Shown piece after piece: positions 24,742 through 36,799 of a DNA stretch of 64,000 nucleotides. The first letter of the stretch is position 1; each line of letters starts with the position of its first letter. The DNA is taken from the NCBI GenBank assembly GCA_000231825.2, contig JH720302.1, forward strand, positions 767,258 through 831,257, written 5' to 3'. The translations under genes were made by a program, and so were the position numbers. This stretch comes from Tetrahymena elliotti 4EA. Its lineage: Eukaryota > Ciliophora > Oligohymenophorea > Hymenostomatida > Tetrahymenidae. The notes under the pieces are model-generated. The model made no database searches and was not told the origin of the DNA. It was given only the letters and a program-made list of their open reading frames with translations.

Positions 24742-26064
24742 TCAAAAGTATTCTTTTATTTTGCTAAAACTTACTTTTTGTTTAATTGATCTTATTGGTT
24801 TTTCATTAATTTCTAAAAGTGAAGAATATTTGAGAATTCCTTTTAAATTAATACTTTTTTTGCATTTTTTTGAATCGTAAAAGAAATTGATAAAATTGTA
24901 AGATTCCTCTTTACTCGATGAATTTTTTTGTGATTCTTATTTAAAGTTTTCGATTTCTTCTGGAGTTTGAAATGGGGATCTATTTCCTTGTAAAGCATTA
25001 TTTTCAAGGACTAGATTTTAGATAAGAGGTTTGTCTGATTGTTTTTTAATTAGTTCAGAAGATCTAATTTAATTATCTTCTTCAGAGCATGGAATAAAAA
25101 GAAGAGATTCAGAAATATTTTTTTCGCTATCACTAGGTATGTATGAATGAGAGCATTGAGTTTATTTGGAGTTATTAGATCTGTTGCTAAATACGCTACA
25201 TAACGACATTAGTTTTAAAGGTTAAATTAATTGCTATGAATTATTTTGAATTAAAGGTTTCTCATTATTAATGGTAGTAACTGCAAAGTCTTGGGAATAG
25301 TTCTTTCTTTATCTAACTAGATCACTATTTAATGGCTAAATTAATGGCTATGATGAATAGCTTTGAATTAAAGGTTTTTGATTATTACTGGTACTGAATG
25401 CAAAGCCTTGAGAACATATTTTTCTAGAACCAGCTGAACCACTATTTTCTGGTAATTAATGAGGAATCAAATTTTCTGACTAATTATTTTATTCTAATTA
25501 AAATGTATCCTATTATTACTGATCATTAACATTAATTGAGATAATCTTTCTCTTAACTGGTCTTGATCGATTTATAGACTCCACGTTTTTAACAATATTT
25601 AATGGTTATTAGGTATTTTATGAGTTATTTTAAATACTTTTTTCATATTATTAGCTATTTCTAAAAATACTTGATTAATTAAATTCTAATGATTTAATTG
25701 TAACTCTTTTTCTTCTATGAATACTTCTTTGCTATTTTTAATCATCCTCAGCTTTTATATCTTGTCTAGCAATACCATCAGTGTTTGAAGTCTCCAGTTT
25801 TGCCCCTTTTAGACCAGATGTATTGGTGTTGTTGTTGTCAAATTAATTTTAGATCCACTAGCCTTTATTGTTGTAAAAATAATAATTGAAATCTCTTGAA
25901 GAGATATTTATATTATGATTACTACTATTGCTATTATAAAATGAAGTATTAGTGCTAATAAAAGAAGGAGAAATCAAAATCTAGTTTTTTAATGATTTGA
26001 GATTAGGACTCTCTCTTTCAAAATTTAAGGTAGTACAGCTCTTACTTATTATTTTAGGAAACAT
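24742..26064 (-). CDS. PP1-docking-motif disordered protein, member A
   Basis: Intronless frame of 440 residues, ATG at 26064, TGA at 24742-24744. It starts MFPKIISKSCTTLNFERESP, then SLKNQILISPSFI. A basic block (IHRRKRVTIKSLEF) and a second one (SRPVKRKIISINV) follow. Two tandem units of about 35 residues contain QGFAFSTSNNQKPLIQ and QDFAVTTINNEKPLIQ; a third, diverged DKPLIQ lies further on. The last 35 residues carry GILK (409-412) and KVSF (430-433), then SKIKEYF and stop. GILK is the SILK-type and KVSF the RVxF-type docking motif for protein phosphatase 1, so a PP1-targeting role is inferred. The body is low-complexity and probably disordered. It is paralogous to the gene at 31093-32307 by tandem duplication, and more distantly to 19780-20826. 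Full-length frames in both copies suggest selection to keep them. Confidence 0.75.
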
Positions 26065-27474
26065 TTATTATTATCAAATAGTTAGATAGATAATCTTTAT
26101 TTTGATTTAGTTTATTTAATTTTTTTATTCTTTTATCTTATTATTTATTTTTATTTTAAAATAAAGTTTAATTCATCAATATATATCAATATTGTGCAAC
26201 TAAAGTTATCATAAGAAATTTAGTCAAATAGTTAAGTTTATTTAAAGTCAAAGACTAAACAAACGCAATACAATTAATTGCAAATTTATAAAAATGAGTA
26301 CTATTATTAATTTGAAAATTTCTGTAGTATTATGATGAATACATTTTTGATTTAATTAAATTTTTCAATTTTTCAATCAAAAATAAATGAGATTACTAAT
26401 ATATCATCTAATCTTGATTTGTTTAAAGCTGCATTTGAATTTACAGAAAATTAATAAATTAGAATCTAAAATAATTCCTACCTATCTCCCTGCTTATTTT
26501 CCATAAATTTTAGATGAATTATGTAATTATAATATACTTGTTACAGTAGGATTTACCCAAGTAAATATTAAATCTATTACACAAAAGATTGACATAGCAA
26601 ACATTAAATCTATTACACTCAAAGAAATAAAAAAATAAAACAAACAATACCAATAACTAACTCTAGTTGTTGTATTTTTATCAAAACCATAACAATCTTT
26701 TTCTTTTTATTTATCATAAAATATTTTTCATTTTTCAAGAAAAGATTTGGTTTTTAAATTTTTTGCTTGATTTTGAATTAAGTTATACTAAAAATTTAAT
26801 TTTGATAAATAGCAGCTCTATTCACAACCAATATTTTGTAAATAAATTCAAAAACTAGCAAATCACAACATCTAGTCTAATTTTTATCTTATTAGTCCAA
26901 AAATAAACTTTATATATACTTTGACAACTAATTAGCCACTCAGAATGAATGTTTAAATCATAATAAATCTTTTGATTTCAAGATTTTTCTAGTTAATTAA
27001 CTATTTTTTACGCTTAAAATTGATTAATACCTCTCTAAAATACTTTAACTGAGCTATTTATAGAGTTTTCAATAATTTATTTAAAAAATTTTTTGATTTA
27101 CATCTATTGATTATGGCATAATATTGTTTACAACAGTCTTAAAAAGTTTAAAATCACAGTAAGTAAATATTGAATCATAAAAAAAAAAGATAAAAGAGTT
27201 AATTTGATTAAAAACAAAAAAATTCTTAACTTACTTTTGAAATTGTGCATTCTAAGAAAATCTGCTCTTAACTTGTTTTAACTTTGAAATTATTTTTTAT
27301 CAAAAGAAAATCTACATTAAATCTTTTTTATTTTTATTCACATTTTGGAAATTATTTTTTGTATCTTTCTTTTTTTGCAGTTATTCAGATTTTTAAAAAT
27401 AAGCTATCAAATATTCATATCAAATATTAAAAAATAACAAATCGCTTGTATAATTTACACACAAACTTTGATAA
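26065..27474. other. Spacer upstream of member A
   Basis: AT-rich. It aligns with 32308-33880 (for example CATAACAATCT and AGCCACTCAGAAT are shared), so it belongs to the duplicated block. No gene seen. Confidence 0.5.
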
Positions 27475-27855
27475 CTTTTCTTATCCTTCTTCCTGCTCTA
27501 TTTTTGTTCTCTTTTGCTACTAAAAGGTTTTCTTCTGTAATTCTGGGCTGTTACATTCACTGTATGGTATCAAATTTTAATTTTCTTTTTTTTAGGTATT
27601 TATAATCCTGTTAGTATTACTATCCATTTATCCTAAGATTCATTTACTTGAATTATCCTGTCAGTTAACTTATTAGGCAGAAAATATGTATACTTATTTT
27701 GAGATTTATTTATTTAAATTTAATAATGGTCCTGTTAAAAATTTTGGTTCAGATAAAAATTTATTCTTGAGAGAAACTAAGCTCATAATTACAGGATTCA
27801 TGCCAGAACTATTATTATATTTAGTGCAATCAAATTGAGTAAGTTTTGGGAACAT
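27475..27855 (-). pseudogene. Truncated pseudogene of member C
   Basis: Starts MFPKLTQFDCTKYNNSSG and keeps SLVSLKNKFLSEPKFLTG, clearly the N-terminal part of the gene at 19780-20826. TGA codons interrupt the frame at codon 65 (27661-27663) and codon 72 (27640-27642). The second falls where the intact gene has Trp in SSRWILGQ. Homology continues without a frame change through NTNRII and SPELQ to about 27480, then stops. The missing C-terminal part includes the SILK/RVxF module. It is the product of a tandem duplication whose junction lies inside the parent gene. Confidence 0.82.
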
Positions 27856-30800
27856 TAAAAAAAAGCTTATTTAATAAGTAAGATTTATGCTTTTATTTTT
27901 TTATTTTTGAAATCTATTAATGTTAATTATTTTTTAACTCCAATTCCTTTTATGAATTTCTTGGTTAGTACTATCTTAATAATAGAAATTATATAAAGTA
28001 TCAAATTCTTAATTATCCCAAAAGCCAGCTAGATTGATATTTTTTTTTGTAAAACTAGAAATGTTTTAGATAGCTAACATAAACTGATAATATTTAATTA
28101 AATAATTATTTAAATCAGATCTTTTGTTTTTGTTATTTAAAGAAAGAGGATTTTATTTAAATTTATTTTATCATGAATTAACCTTGATTAAAAAGATTTT
28201 AATAGCCAAATTACGGAATTGTTTTTCTAATATATTTGATTTAAAATTATATGATATTTTTACAAATCAATCAACTTTAAATTTAATTTATTTTTTCTTA
28301 ATTTAAAATGTGAAAAATAATATAATTCTTTTCTTCTTTTAGTTGTAATTGTGGTACTTTTTAATATTTTAAGTTTTCTAAGACAATTTAAAAAAAGTAA
28401 GACATATTATAATTTTTAAAATATTGTAATAGTTATTTTACTGCTCTCATTATCTTAAAATAGATAGATTTCCACCTTTACTCACTAAAAAAATTTTCTA
28501 TTATCAATATTATGAATATAAAAATCTGATTTGTAGTAAATAATTCTAATACTGATATTTAATTTATTTTTTTATAATCTGTTTTTGTTTTTATTATCTA
28601 TCATTGTAATTCAATAGTCGTAAAATTTTCTCTCTTTTTCTAAATTCTAAAATATGAAATCACTCAATACTGTATGCAATTTATATTGCTCAAGAAAGAA
28701 CAAATTATAACAAAAATATTTTTAGCTAGAAAATTATTTTGAATTGTTAATGCTACTTTTATCAATGAAAAGTATGATTTATCTTTAAAAATAAAAGTGT
28801 ATTTTTTAAGGATAATTTGCTACTCATAATAATAAAGAAAGTTTTCATTGAAATATTTATTTTAACTTTCTTTTTTTATTCTGAAAAAAATTTTAGCCAA
28901 CTTGTTACTTGTTTACAGCAACAAAACCATTACATATGACAATCTTTATGCTTTAATTAAAATACCTTAAAAAAATATAAAAAAAAGAATGATTTTTAAT
29001 TTCTTTTTTAATATTTTTTTTAATAACATACAAGAAAGTTTCATTTACAAATAATAGTGAGAACTATCCTCATATCAAAAGTATATTCTTTATGAATAAT
29101 CAAAGATTTTTACTTCAAAAATATTGTTTAAGTAAAGAAAAAAATTTAAGTAGTAATTTGAAAAAATACTAAAATCCTATCATAATATCAATATTCGAAT
29201 TTGACAAATTAGACCAAATAATATAATCTCAAAACTCTAAAATAAAGAAAATTTATTTGATTTAATGTATTTATTCTCTAAAAAAATATTTTATTCATTT
29301 ATTTTGATTTATTTTGGCAATCGAATTTTCAAACTATCTTTAAATCAAATTTTTTGTTTTTTTAAGAGTACCAATTTTAAAAACCATATTCAAAACATTA
29401 AAATTTGACAATCATTACTAACTCTCACCCCCTTCCCCCCTACATTATTCCTTGATTAATATATGAAATTTGAAATAATTATTAGTATGTGTGTCATACT
29501 TTTTAATGTATGGTGCTAAATATCACAAAAAAATATCAATTAATTTCTAATATTTTAATTTAAAAAATTTTCAAGTAATAATGATAATTATTCATAAATT
29601 ATTTCCAAGGATTTAAAAAATCATGGAATAAATTATCTATGAGTAAAGGAATTCTTCTATCAAATTCTCTGAATAAAAAATTGAAAAAGTCTATTTAAAA
29701 ATCAATAATGCTCATATTTATAAAAAAATTTAAAAATCAAGAAAAAATAAAAAGACTTTATCATAAAATCATATTTAGTTACTCAAATTATCTTCCTTTA
29801 ATAAATCCTCAAAAATTATCTAGTTTCTTAGTGTTTATTAGTTTACTAGTTTAGATTTAATTTATGTATTTTTGTATAAAAATAAAAAACATAAAATATA
29901 GTAAAAATTTTACATTAACTCAACTGTGTTTTTTTGTCTGTACAGATTAATAAATATATTCCATATTTATGAGTATAGAGTATATAATTTATGATTCACT
30001 ATCTTGATATCATTTAATTAATTTTTAAATATTAATGTAACTAAAATGAGTGTTCTAGTTATTCCACTCTAAAATTACTAATGAATTTTACTTTCATCTA
30101 AATATCCAATTTTTTAAAATATGTAAACAAAAGTGGAAAACCATTAGGACTAAAATCAATTATAAAATAATCTTTAATTTGACCACAAATAATGAAAGGT
30201 CTTCTGATTACTAGAATTTTAATTTGAGTGTGAGGTTTGATATTAAGAATCTATTATTGTGATAAAAGTAAGCATTAGTTGTACTGCCAAAAAAACTAAA
30301 AATATTATTCAAGTACTGATAACTTATTTTCCTAAACAAACTTGTGTGAAGAAATATTCCATAATTTCTATTTTTTTATTCTAAATAACTGTGTGCTTAT
30401 CTTAAACACAATTATTTTTCTATGAGACCCCTGAAACCCCAGTAAAAATATGGAAATATTTTACAAATTTAGAATAATACACATTACATTTATATAAAAT
30501 ATGAGATAGTAACTTGATTAAGAAGAAAGGAAAATATTTTTAAAGATAGAGCTGTGGAAAATAAATGACAAACTAAATATTACTTAATTATAATATTCAA
30601 AACATGATTTATCTTAAGAAAAAGTAAGTTGCCTTTTGTGATGTAAATATATTTAATATTATTAATTAAAAACTATAAAATTGTTTGAGTATTACCAAGT
30701 GATAATTTAGTGAAAAAAAAATAAAGATTTGTTTAAGATAATGTAACTAGATTAGGAAGAATCTAAAGAAAGTGAAGATTTTATTTTGTAAAAATAATTT

Positions 30801-31092
30801 ATGAAAATAAAATGAGAAATACTTTAAATAAAATAGTATTGGCTTGAGTTTTTTTGTTCATATTAAGTTAATTTTTTGAATAAAAGCAAAATTATTTTAT
30901 AATTGATTAAAATTGAATGTATTTATTTATTTTAGAATCCTTACATTTTTTTACTTGTTTTTTGTTAATAATTTGTATGTAATTATAAATTTATAAATAT
31001 TTTCTTAAAAGAAAATTTGAATATAACATGTATTTCTTTTTTTTTTTTGATTACTAATTATTTTCTTCTTATTTTTTGTTTGTTTTTGCTAG
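27856..31092. other. Spacer between the pseudogene and member B
   Basis: Noncoding, diverged copy of 20827-24741. A pyrimidine-rich tract CACCCCCTTCCCCCC lies near 29427-29441 and GAGACCCCTGAAACCCCAG near 30423-30441. Neither is in a recognisable structure. Confidence 0.5.
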
Positions 31093-32307
31093 TCAAAAAT
31101 ATTCTTTTACTTTACTAAAGCTTACTCTTTTTTTAATTGATCTGATTTATTTTACATCTATTTCTTGTTGTGAAGAATATTTAAGAATTCCTTTTAAAGA
31201 AAAACTCTTTTGATTTTTTTTTTTATCAGAAGACAAAAAATTATAAAAATTTTCTTATTTTTCCTCACTAGCTACATTTTTTTATGATTCTTATTTACAG
31301 TTTTAGACTTCTTCTGGAGTTTCTATTGATGATTTTTTTATTTTTAAAGTATTATGTACTAGTAAAGCATTTTAGATGAGAGGTTTGTCTAATTATTTTT
31401 GAATTATTTCAGAAGATCTAATTTAATTATCTTTTTCTAAGCATGGAATGGATATTGGAGACTCTGTAATGTTTTTTTCACTATCACTAGGTATGTATGA
31501 AATAGAGCATTGGGTTTATTTGGAGCTATTAGATCTATTACTAAATATACTGCTTTGGGATATTTATTTTACTGACTAAATTAATGTCTAAGAATTGTTT
31601 TGAATTAAAGGTTTCTGATTACTACTGGCAGCGATTGCAAATCCTTAGAAACTGCTCTTTCTATACATAACTGAGTCACTATTTACTGACAAGTAATGAG
31701 GAATTAATTTTTCTGATTAACTGCTTTATTCTAATTATAATTTATCTTATAGTTACTAGTCATTAATATTAATTTAGATGATTTTTTTCTGAAGTGGTCT
31801 TAGTTTATTTAAAGAATCAATATTTTATACTATGTTTAAAGAATTTTAAGTATTTTATTAGTTACTTTAAATAATTTGTTCGTATTATTAGCTATTACTA
31901 AAAATAGTAGATTCATTAAAATCTAATGATTTAACTAAAACTCTTTTTCTTCTATGACCATTATTTGGTTATCTTTAATCACCCTCTGTTTTTATAATTT
32001 ATTTAGCCATATCATCAGCTTTTTATGTCATTTATCTTGCCTCTTTTTTATATGAGCTTAAAAGTCTATTAGTATTGGTGTTATCAAATTAATTTTAGAT
32101 TGATTTGTTTTTATTGTTGTAAAAAGAGTCATTCAAATTTCTCGAAAAGATGTTTATATTATAATTACTATTGTTATTATAAAATGAACTATTAGCATTC
32201 ATAAGAGCAGGAGACATTAAAAGCTAGTTTTTTAAAGAAATGAAATTAGAACTAGCTCTTTCAATATTTAAGGAAATACCACTCTTATTATTTATTTTAG
32301 GAAACAT
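31093..32307 (-). CDS. PP1-docking-motif disordered protein, member B
   Basis: Intronless frame of 404 residues, ATG at 32307, TGA at 31093-31095. It aligns throughout with the gene at 24742-26064: MFPKINNKSGISLNIERASS, SLKNQLLMSPAL, the basic block HRRKRVLVKSLDF, and RPLQKKIIQININDQ. It has only one QGFAIAASSNQKPLIQ unit where the paralog has two. The C-terminus has GILK (373-376) and a canonical RVSF (394-397) followed by SKVKEYF. This is the best RVxF match in the family and the strongest single argument for protein phosphatase 1 binding. No other domain recognised; Asn/Ser/Gln-rich and probably disordered. Partner and cellular site are inference only. Confidence 0.76.
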
Positions 32308-35078
32308 TTTTATTATTAAATAGATAGATATTCTTTATTTTGATTTAGTTTATTTGTTTTTTTCAAATCTTTTATCTTATTATTTGTTTTTATTTAAAAT
32401 AATGTTTAACTCACAGCAACTAAAATTATTACAAAAAAGTTAATTTAATAGTTATGTTGTTTAAATTTAAAAACAAAACAAAATCAATACAATTAATTAT
32501 AAAAATGCAAGCAGTATTAACAATTACAAATATTCTGTAGTAATACGAGGAGTAAATTTTTTGTTTAATTAACTTTTTGCAGCGAACTCTTAATTAGATT
32601 GTTAAAGTATGATCTATTTACTTACTTACTAGTCATGATATGTTTAATGTGACATTAGAATTTACCACAAATTAATAAATTAGTATTTAAAATAATTCCT
32701 ACAGATTTACCTACCTACTATCCACAAATTTTAGCTTATATAATAATAACGTTCTCATTGCACAATGAGTAGTCTTAGTAAATGTTAAATCTATTACAAT
32801 AAAAGAAATGCAAAAGAAAAACTAAAAACACAAATTACTCACTATATTTATATTTTTATCAAAAGCATAACAATCTATATCATTTAATTGATTTTCAAAT
32901 ATTTTTCATTTTTCGAGAATAGATAAGCTTTAAATTTTTTATTTGATTTTGAATTAAGTTATGCCAAAAGCTAATTAAAGTTATTTTAATTTTAATTATC
33001 ATTTCAGTTAATCTAATTTGTTTACTCATATATAAATCAAGATAAATAGCCAAATTACAAATCACCACTAATCTAATTCAATGCTCTGCAATTAAATTCA
33101 CAATCTAAGAAATCAAGTTTTAACTCTCTTTTAGGCAAATTTTGATATCTTCTTAGCTAAGAAATAAACTTTTTATTGACCATAACAACTAGCTAGCCAC
33201 TCAGAATCAATTTACAAATAATAACAAACCTTATGATTTTAAAATATTTAGTAATTTAGATTTAAGCTAGATATTTTTTGTAACCAAAAATTAATATAAA
33301 AAATAGCAAATTGGTATTTTTCATTTTTTTAAACATAATTTATCTCCATTCCTCAGCAAAATACTTTAATTCTATTAAACCAATATATAAGTTATTTTTA
33401 GAATTTTCAATAATATTTTTGAAAAATTTTTTTGACTTACATCTATTTGTTAAGAAATAATATTGTTTACATACAATCTTAAAACCTTTGGAATCAAATT
33501 AAGTAAATATTGGATCACAATATAAAATAGCTAATTCCATAACAAAAACAAATCCTTAGTATAAAAAATTTTAATAATAAAAAGGATACCCATAAATTAT
33601 TTTCCTTTCAAATCCTTAAAATTGTTAAATATAAATTTACTTTTTAAATTCCACTTTATGAGGAAATATTTCTCAACTAGTTTTAAGTTTATAGTTATTT
33701 GACTTCAGAAGAAAATATAGAAGAAATTTTTTTTAATTTCTATTTATATTCGATAAATTATTTTTAATATTTATTTTTTGTTCAGTCATACTGATTTTTC
33801 TAAAATATCCAAACAAAAGAAAAATAAAGCCCCAATCAAAAATTAAAAATAAATAGCTTGGGTAATTTACATAAAGTAAATTTAAACTATATTTGATCAT
33901 TAAAGCAATTACTTTTCTTAATTATCAATATTAGATCATTAAAAAGCAATTAAAAAAATCAGAACATAAATTTTCCAAATCATACTAAGTAGAATAAATG
34001 ATTTCCTGTTTACACAATATAACATTTTCTAATCCCATTTGATATTTTAATTTACTAATCATATTTTCTATTCAAGCATATTCATCATGAAAGAAATAAA
34101 TTATCTAATCAGTAAATATAAAAAAGTTTTGATAAAAAATAAGCCTTACAAAATGCATCATCAATTCTTTTTAAAATTTAAGTAATCTTTTCTAAAAAAA
34201 ATCTACTTTTATTGCTTTGAAAGAAAAGAAGATTATTCAATTATCAAACTTCAAGCATATTTGACTTTATGATAAATAAATTATCTAACAAAATGATCTT
34301 TTCCTTACAAATGTATGGGGTTATTTTTTAGGAATTGTTAAAAAAAGAAGATTGAAAAGAATTCAGTTGACAAAGATTTTACCTGAAAAAATTAATTATT
34401 AAAATTTATTTGGATGAAGTAGAATTAAAAAAGTGATTTTCTAATAAGATAAAGAAAAATTAACTTTTTTCTTAGAGAAATAAGAAGTAATAGTTAAGGA
34501 AAAAATAAGGAATGAATTGTAATACAAGCAAAATAAATAATATTTGTCTAATAAATAAAATATTCTTTTTAGGTTTGATAAAAAATTATTTAATGATATT
34601 TATTTTTTAGTTTTATTTGCACAAGTCTTTTGTTTAAATTAAATTAAAATATTGATTCTGATAGCTTAAAGAGAAGTAAGTTGGTTAAATTTGTTAAACG
34701 AAAAATATTTTAAATTAATTAATTTTATCACAAAAAGTAAAATTTAATCAAAATTAAATATAATATTTATTAAATTTCTAAAATTAATTGAAATCACATC
34801 TTAATTTTTTAAAAATTTTCACCCTACATTCAAAAATTATTTATTTAATACCCTATTGTATAAGGTTCAATTAAAAATTGGGAAGGGGGTTTTTACCTTT
34901 CAGTACTTAGAGTAAATAATTTTAATTATTTTTTTAATAAATTTAGTTTTTAATTTGAAAAAAAAGAATAATAAACACTTTAACAAACAAAATAAATAAT
35001 TGTATTTTAACTAAATTTTAGTTTATTAACAACAATTTTTTTTTGTTCATTTTTTTTGATGATTAAGGATGAATGAAA
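32308..35078. other. Intergenic: duplicated flank to about 33880, then unique AT-rich DNA
   Basis: The left part repeats 26065-27474. The right part (33880-35078) shows no gene. A GGGAAGGGGG run lies near 34880-34889. Confidence 0.45.
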
Positions 35079-36799
35079 TCACATTTCTAATGAGCCTTAT
35101 GTGTCAATTATTTCAGAATTTCTAAAAATCTATTGAACAGGTGCACCTTATTATTACTTGTTTATTTTATAAGGATTTTAGTCATTCCATAAAATAATTG
35201 CTTCTCTTATTTTTTTAGCTTTTATCTTGAGATCATTTAATTTTTCTGTGAATTAAACTGGAAAGTTAGCTTCTTCATTAAGTTCTTTCATTTAGAGTCT
35301 TTCTATATTTTACCATTATTTTAACTCTTCTACTTAATATTTATTGTTTTCCTCTAATTAATTTATTTAAAAAACCAATCATTTAACTTTTTGAAATAAC
35401 AAAAAATGGTTACTGATTTTTGGGAAAATTATTTTGACTTCCTGTTATGGAGTAAATGAATCAATAAACTTTTCTATTTCCTTCTACTTTTATTACTAAT
35501 AGTATAAATATATTTTCTTCTTTTCAATTCTTTCTATTTCCTATTTTTATTTGAGCCTCATTTACTCAGCCAAGTCATTTTTGTCTTGCAAAATGATATT
35601 TGGAGTTTTTTTCAAAGTAAATTATTCTTTGTTCCAAATATTATAATGTCCTATTCCTGGCTATGATGCTTTTCTTTTCTTTAATTAATTTAATAAAAAT
35701 ATACTTTTGAAATTCTAATTCATTCTTACTGTATTTATTAAAACTCTCTTTTAGGGGCTTTGGCTTAAATTATGGTGAGATTATTCATGTCTTGGAGAAA
35801 TTATCATTATTGATTTATCATTAGCTCCTCTACTTGAAAGATATCCTTTTGAAGTTATAATATGCTAATCAACTTAAGGGTTTTATCTTTTAAAATATAA
35901 AAAATTTTATTAATTAATTTGTTAAGAGAGAATTTCTGATATTAAATTTAATACATTTTTAATTCATTAATTGATTATAGAGAGATATTTGATCTACTTA
36001 CTGGTGTCACTCTCTTTTTAACTTAGATATTGAAATGACTGTCTTTATCAAACAAATAGCTTGGATTATTTTAATTTGTATTTTTGGATTCATTCACATC
36101 TTTTATTATGCTGTCTCCTAGCTTTTAGCCAACCAAATTGACTTTCTTTTTTTTTCTCTTGATGATGTCTTATTCTACAGCCAGTTTGATTTGCTGAAGT
36201 ATATCATTGGAATGTTACTTTAATTAATTGAAATTATAAATATACTTATCAAAATAGATTAATATTAAAATAAATTGTTTATAATAGATAGAAAGTTAGC
36301 TATAAATTCCTAAATATTTCATCTTGAATGTTATAAAATTTTATTACAAACTACTTTAATTATTTATGACTTCCTAGTATATTCTTATGTTGTTATCTAC
36401 TTGTCTAACTCCCTTAAAAATTAAGTTCCAACTCAGAATTTATAGAAGATCCTGAATGTGATTTAGGTAACAAACGACCTAAAGCATCTCTTTCATTACT
36501 AAATGCATGAAACTCTTTATTTTATTAGATGGCCTTACTAGATTGATTAGCTTTGCTTAATTAATCTGAGATGTTCTATTTAAATAAGTAAAATTATCAT
36601 TTTCTAAACAAATTGTTTCATAATAATTAAAAAAATGTACATGTTAAATTGAGTTTGATGATTACCTTGGGGTCTAATTCCCCTTCTCTTACAAGAACAA
36701 TTTTATGTCCATTAAACTTTACTTATTTGAATAAATCTTGTGAGGTTTTTCTTCTGAGCTATCTGTTTTCAAATTTGTCAAAGATGGTAGCTTATGCAT
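35079..36799 (-). CDS. Coiled-coil protein with a single sperm-tail PG-rich-like repeat
   Basis: Starts (tentatively) MHKLPSLTNLKTDSSEEKPH at 36799 and ends ...EIIDTQGSLEM with TGA at 35079-35081. Four to six exons can be read with GT..AG borders (introns near 36610-36665, 36240-36295, 35890-36010 and 35350-35400). After a Ser/Asn-rich N-terminal half comes SPRHEQSHHNLSQSPQKRV, then QPGIGHYNIWN, which resembles one STPGR unit (PGPGxYN) found in axonemal microtubule inner proteins. The C-terminal part is helical and charged (LKQKQEIERIEKKKIYLYY, QLEENNKYQVEELKQWQNIE). A ciliary or microtubule role is inferred from that one repeat and is weak. The exact start and some exon borders are uncertain. 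Confidence 0.5.

Larger units (their letters stand above)
20455..27474. repeat. Tandem duplication unit 1 (about 7 kb)
   Basis: This block aligns along its length with 27475-33880. Its order is: 5' part of member C, spacer, member A, AT-rich flank. Matching landmarks include ATATTCCATAATTTCTATTT near 24028 and 30353, and AAAATAATTCCTAC near 26468 and 32690. The left boundary lies inside the coding region of member C. Borders are good to about 50 nt by eye. Confidence 0.75.
27475..33880. repeat. Tandem duplication unit 2 (about 6.4 kb)
   Basis: Second copy of the 20455-27474 block, in direct orientation and immediately adjacent. Order: pseudogene of member C, spacer, member B, flank. It lacks about 450 nt present in unit 1 (around 23420-23930), including the GC-rich island. 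Right end near 33850-33900 by eye. Confidence 0.72.

Noticed and set aside
26667..28306. Two 60-residue + strand frames rich in Phe, Leu, Ile, Asn
   Set aside because: They lie in duplicated spacer, are not conserved between the copies, and show only AT-driven composition.
29425..29445. C-rich tract, possible second GC island
   Set aside because: A short pyrimidine run with no pairing partner nearby, unlike the island at 23631-23756.
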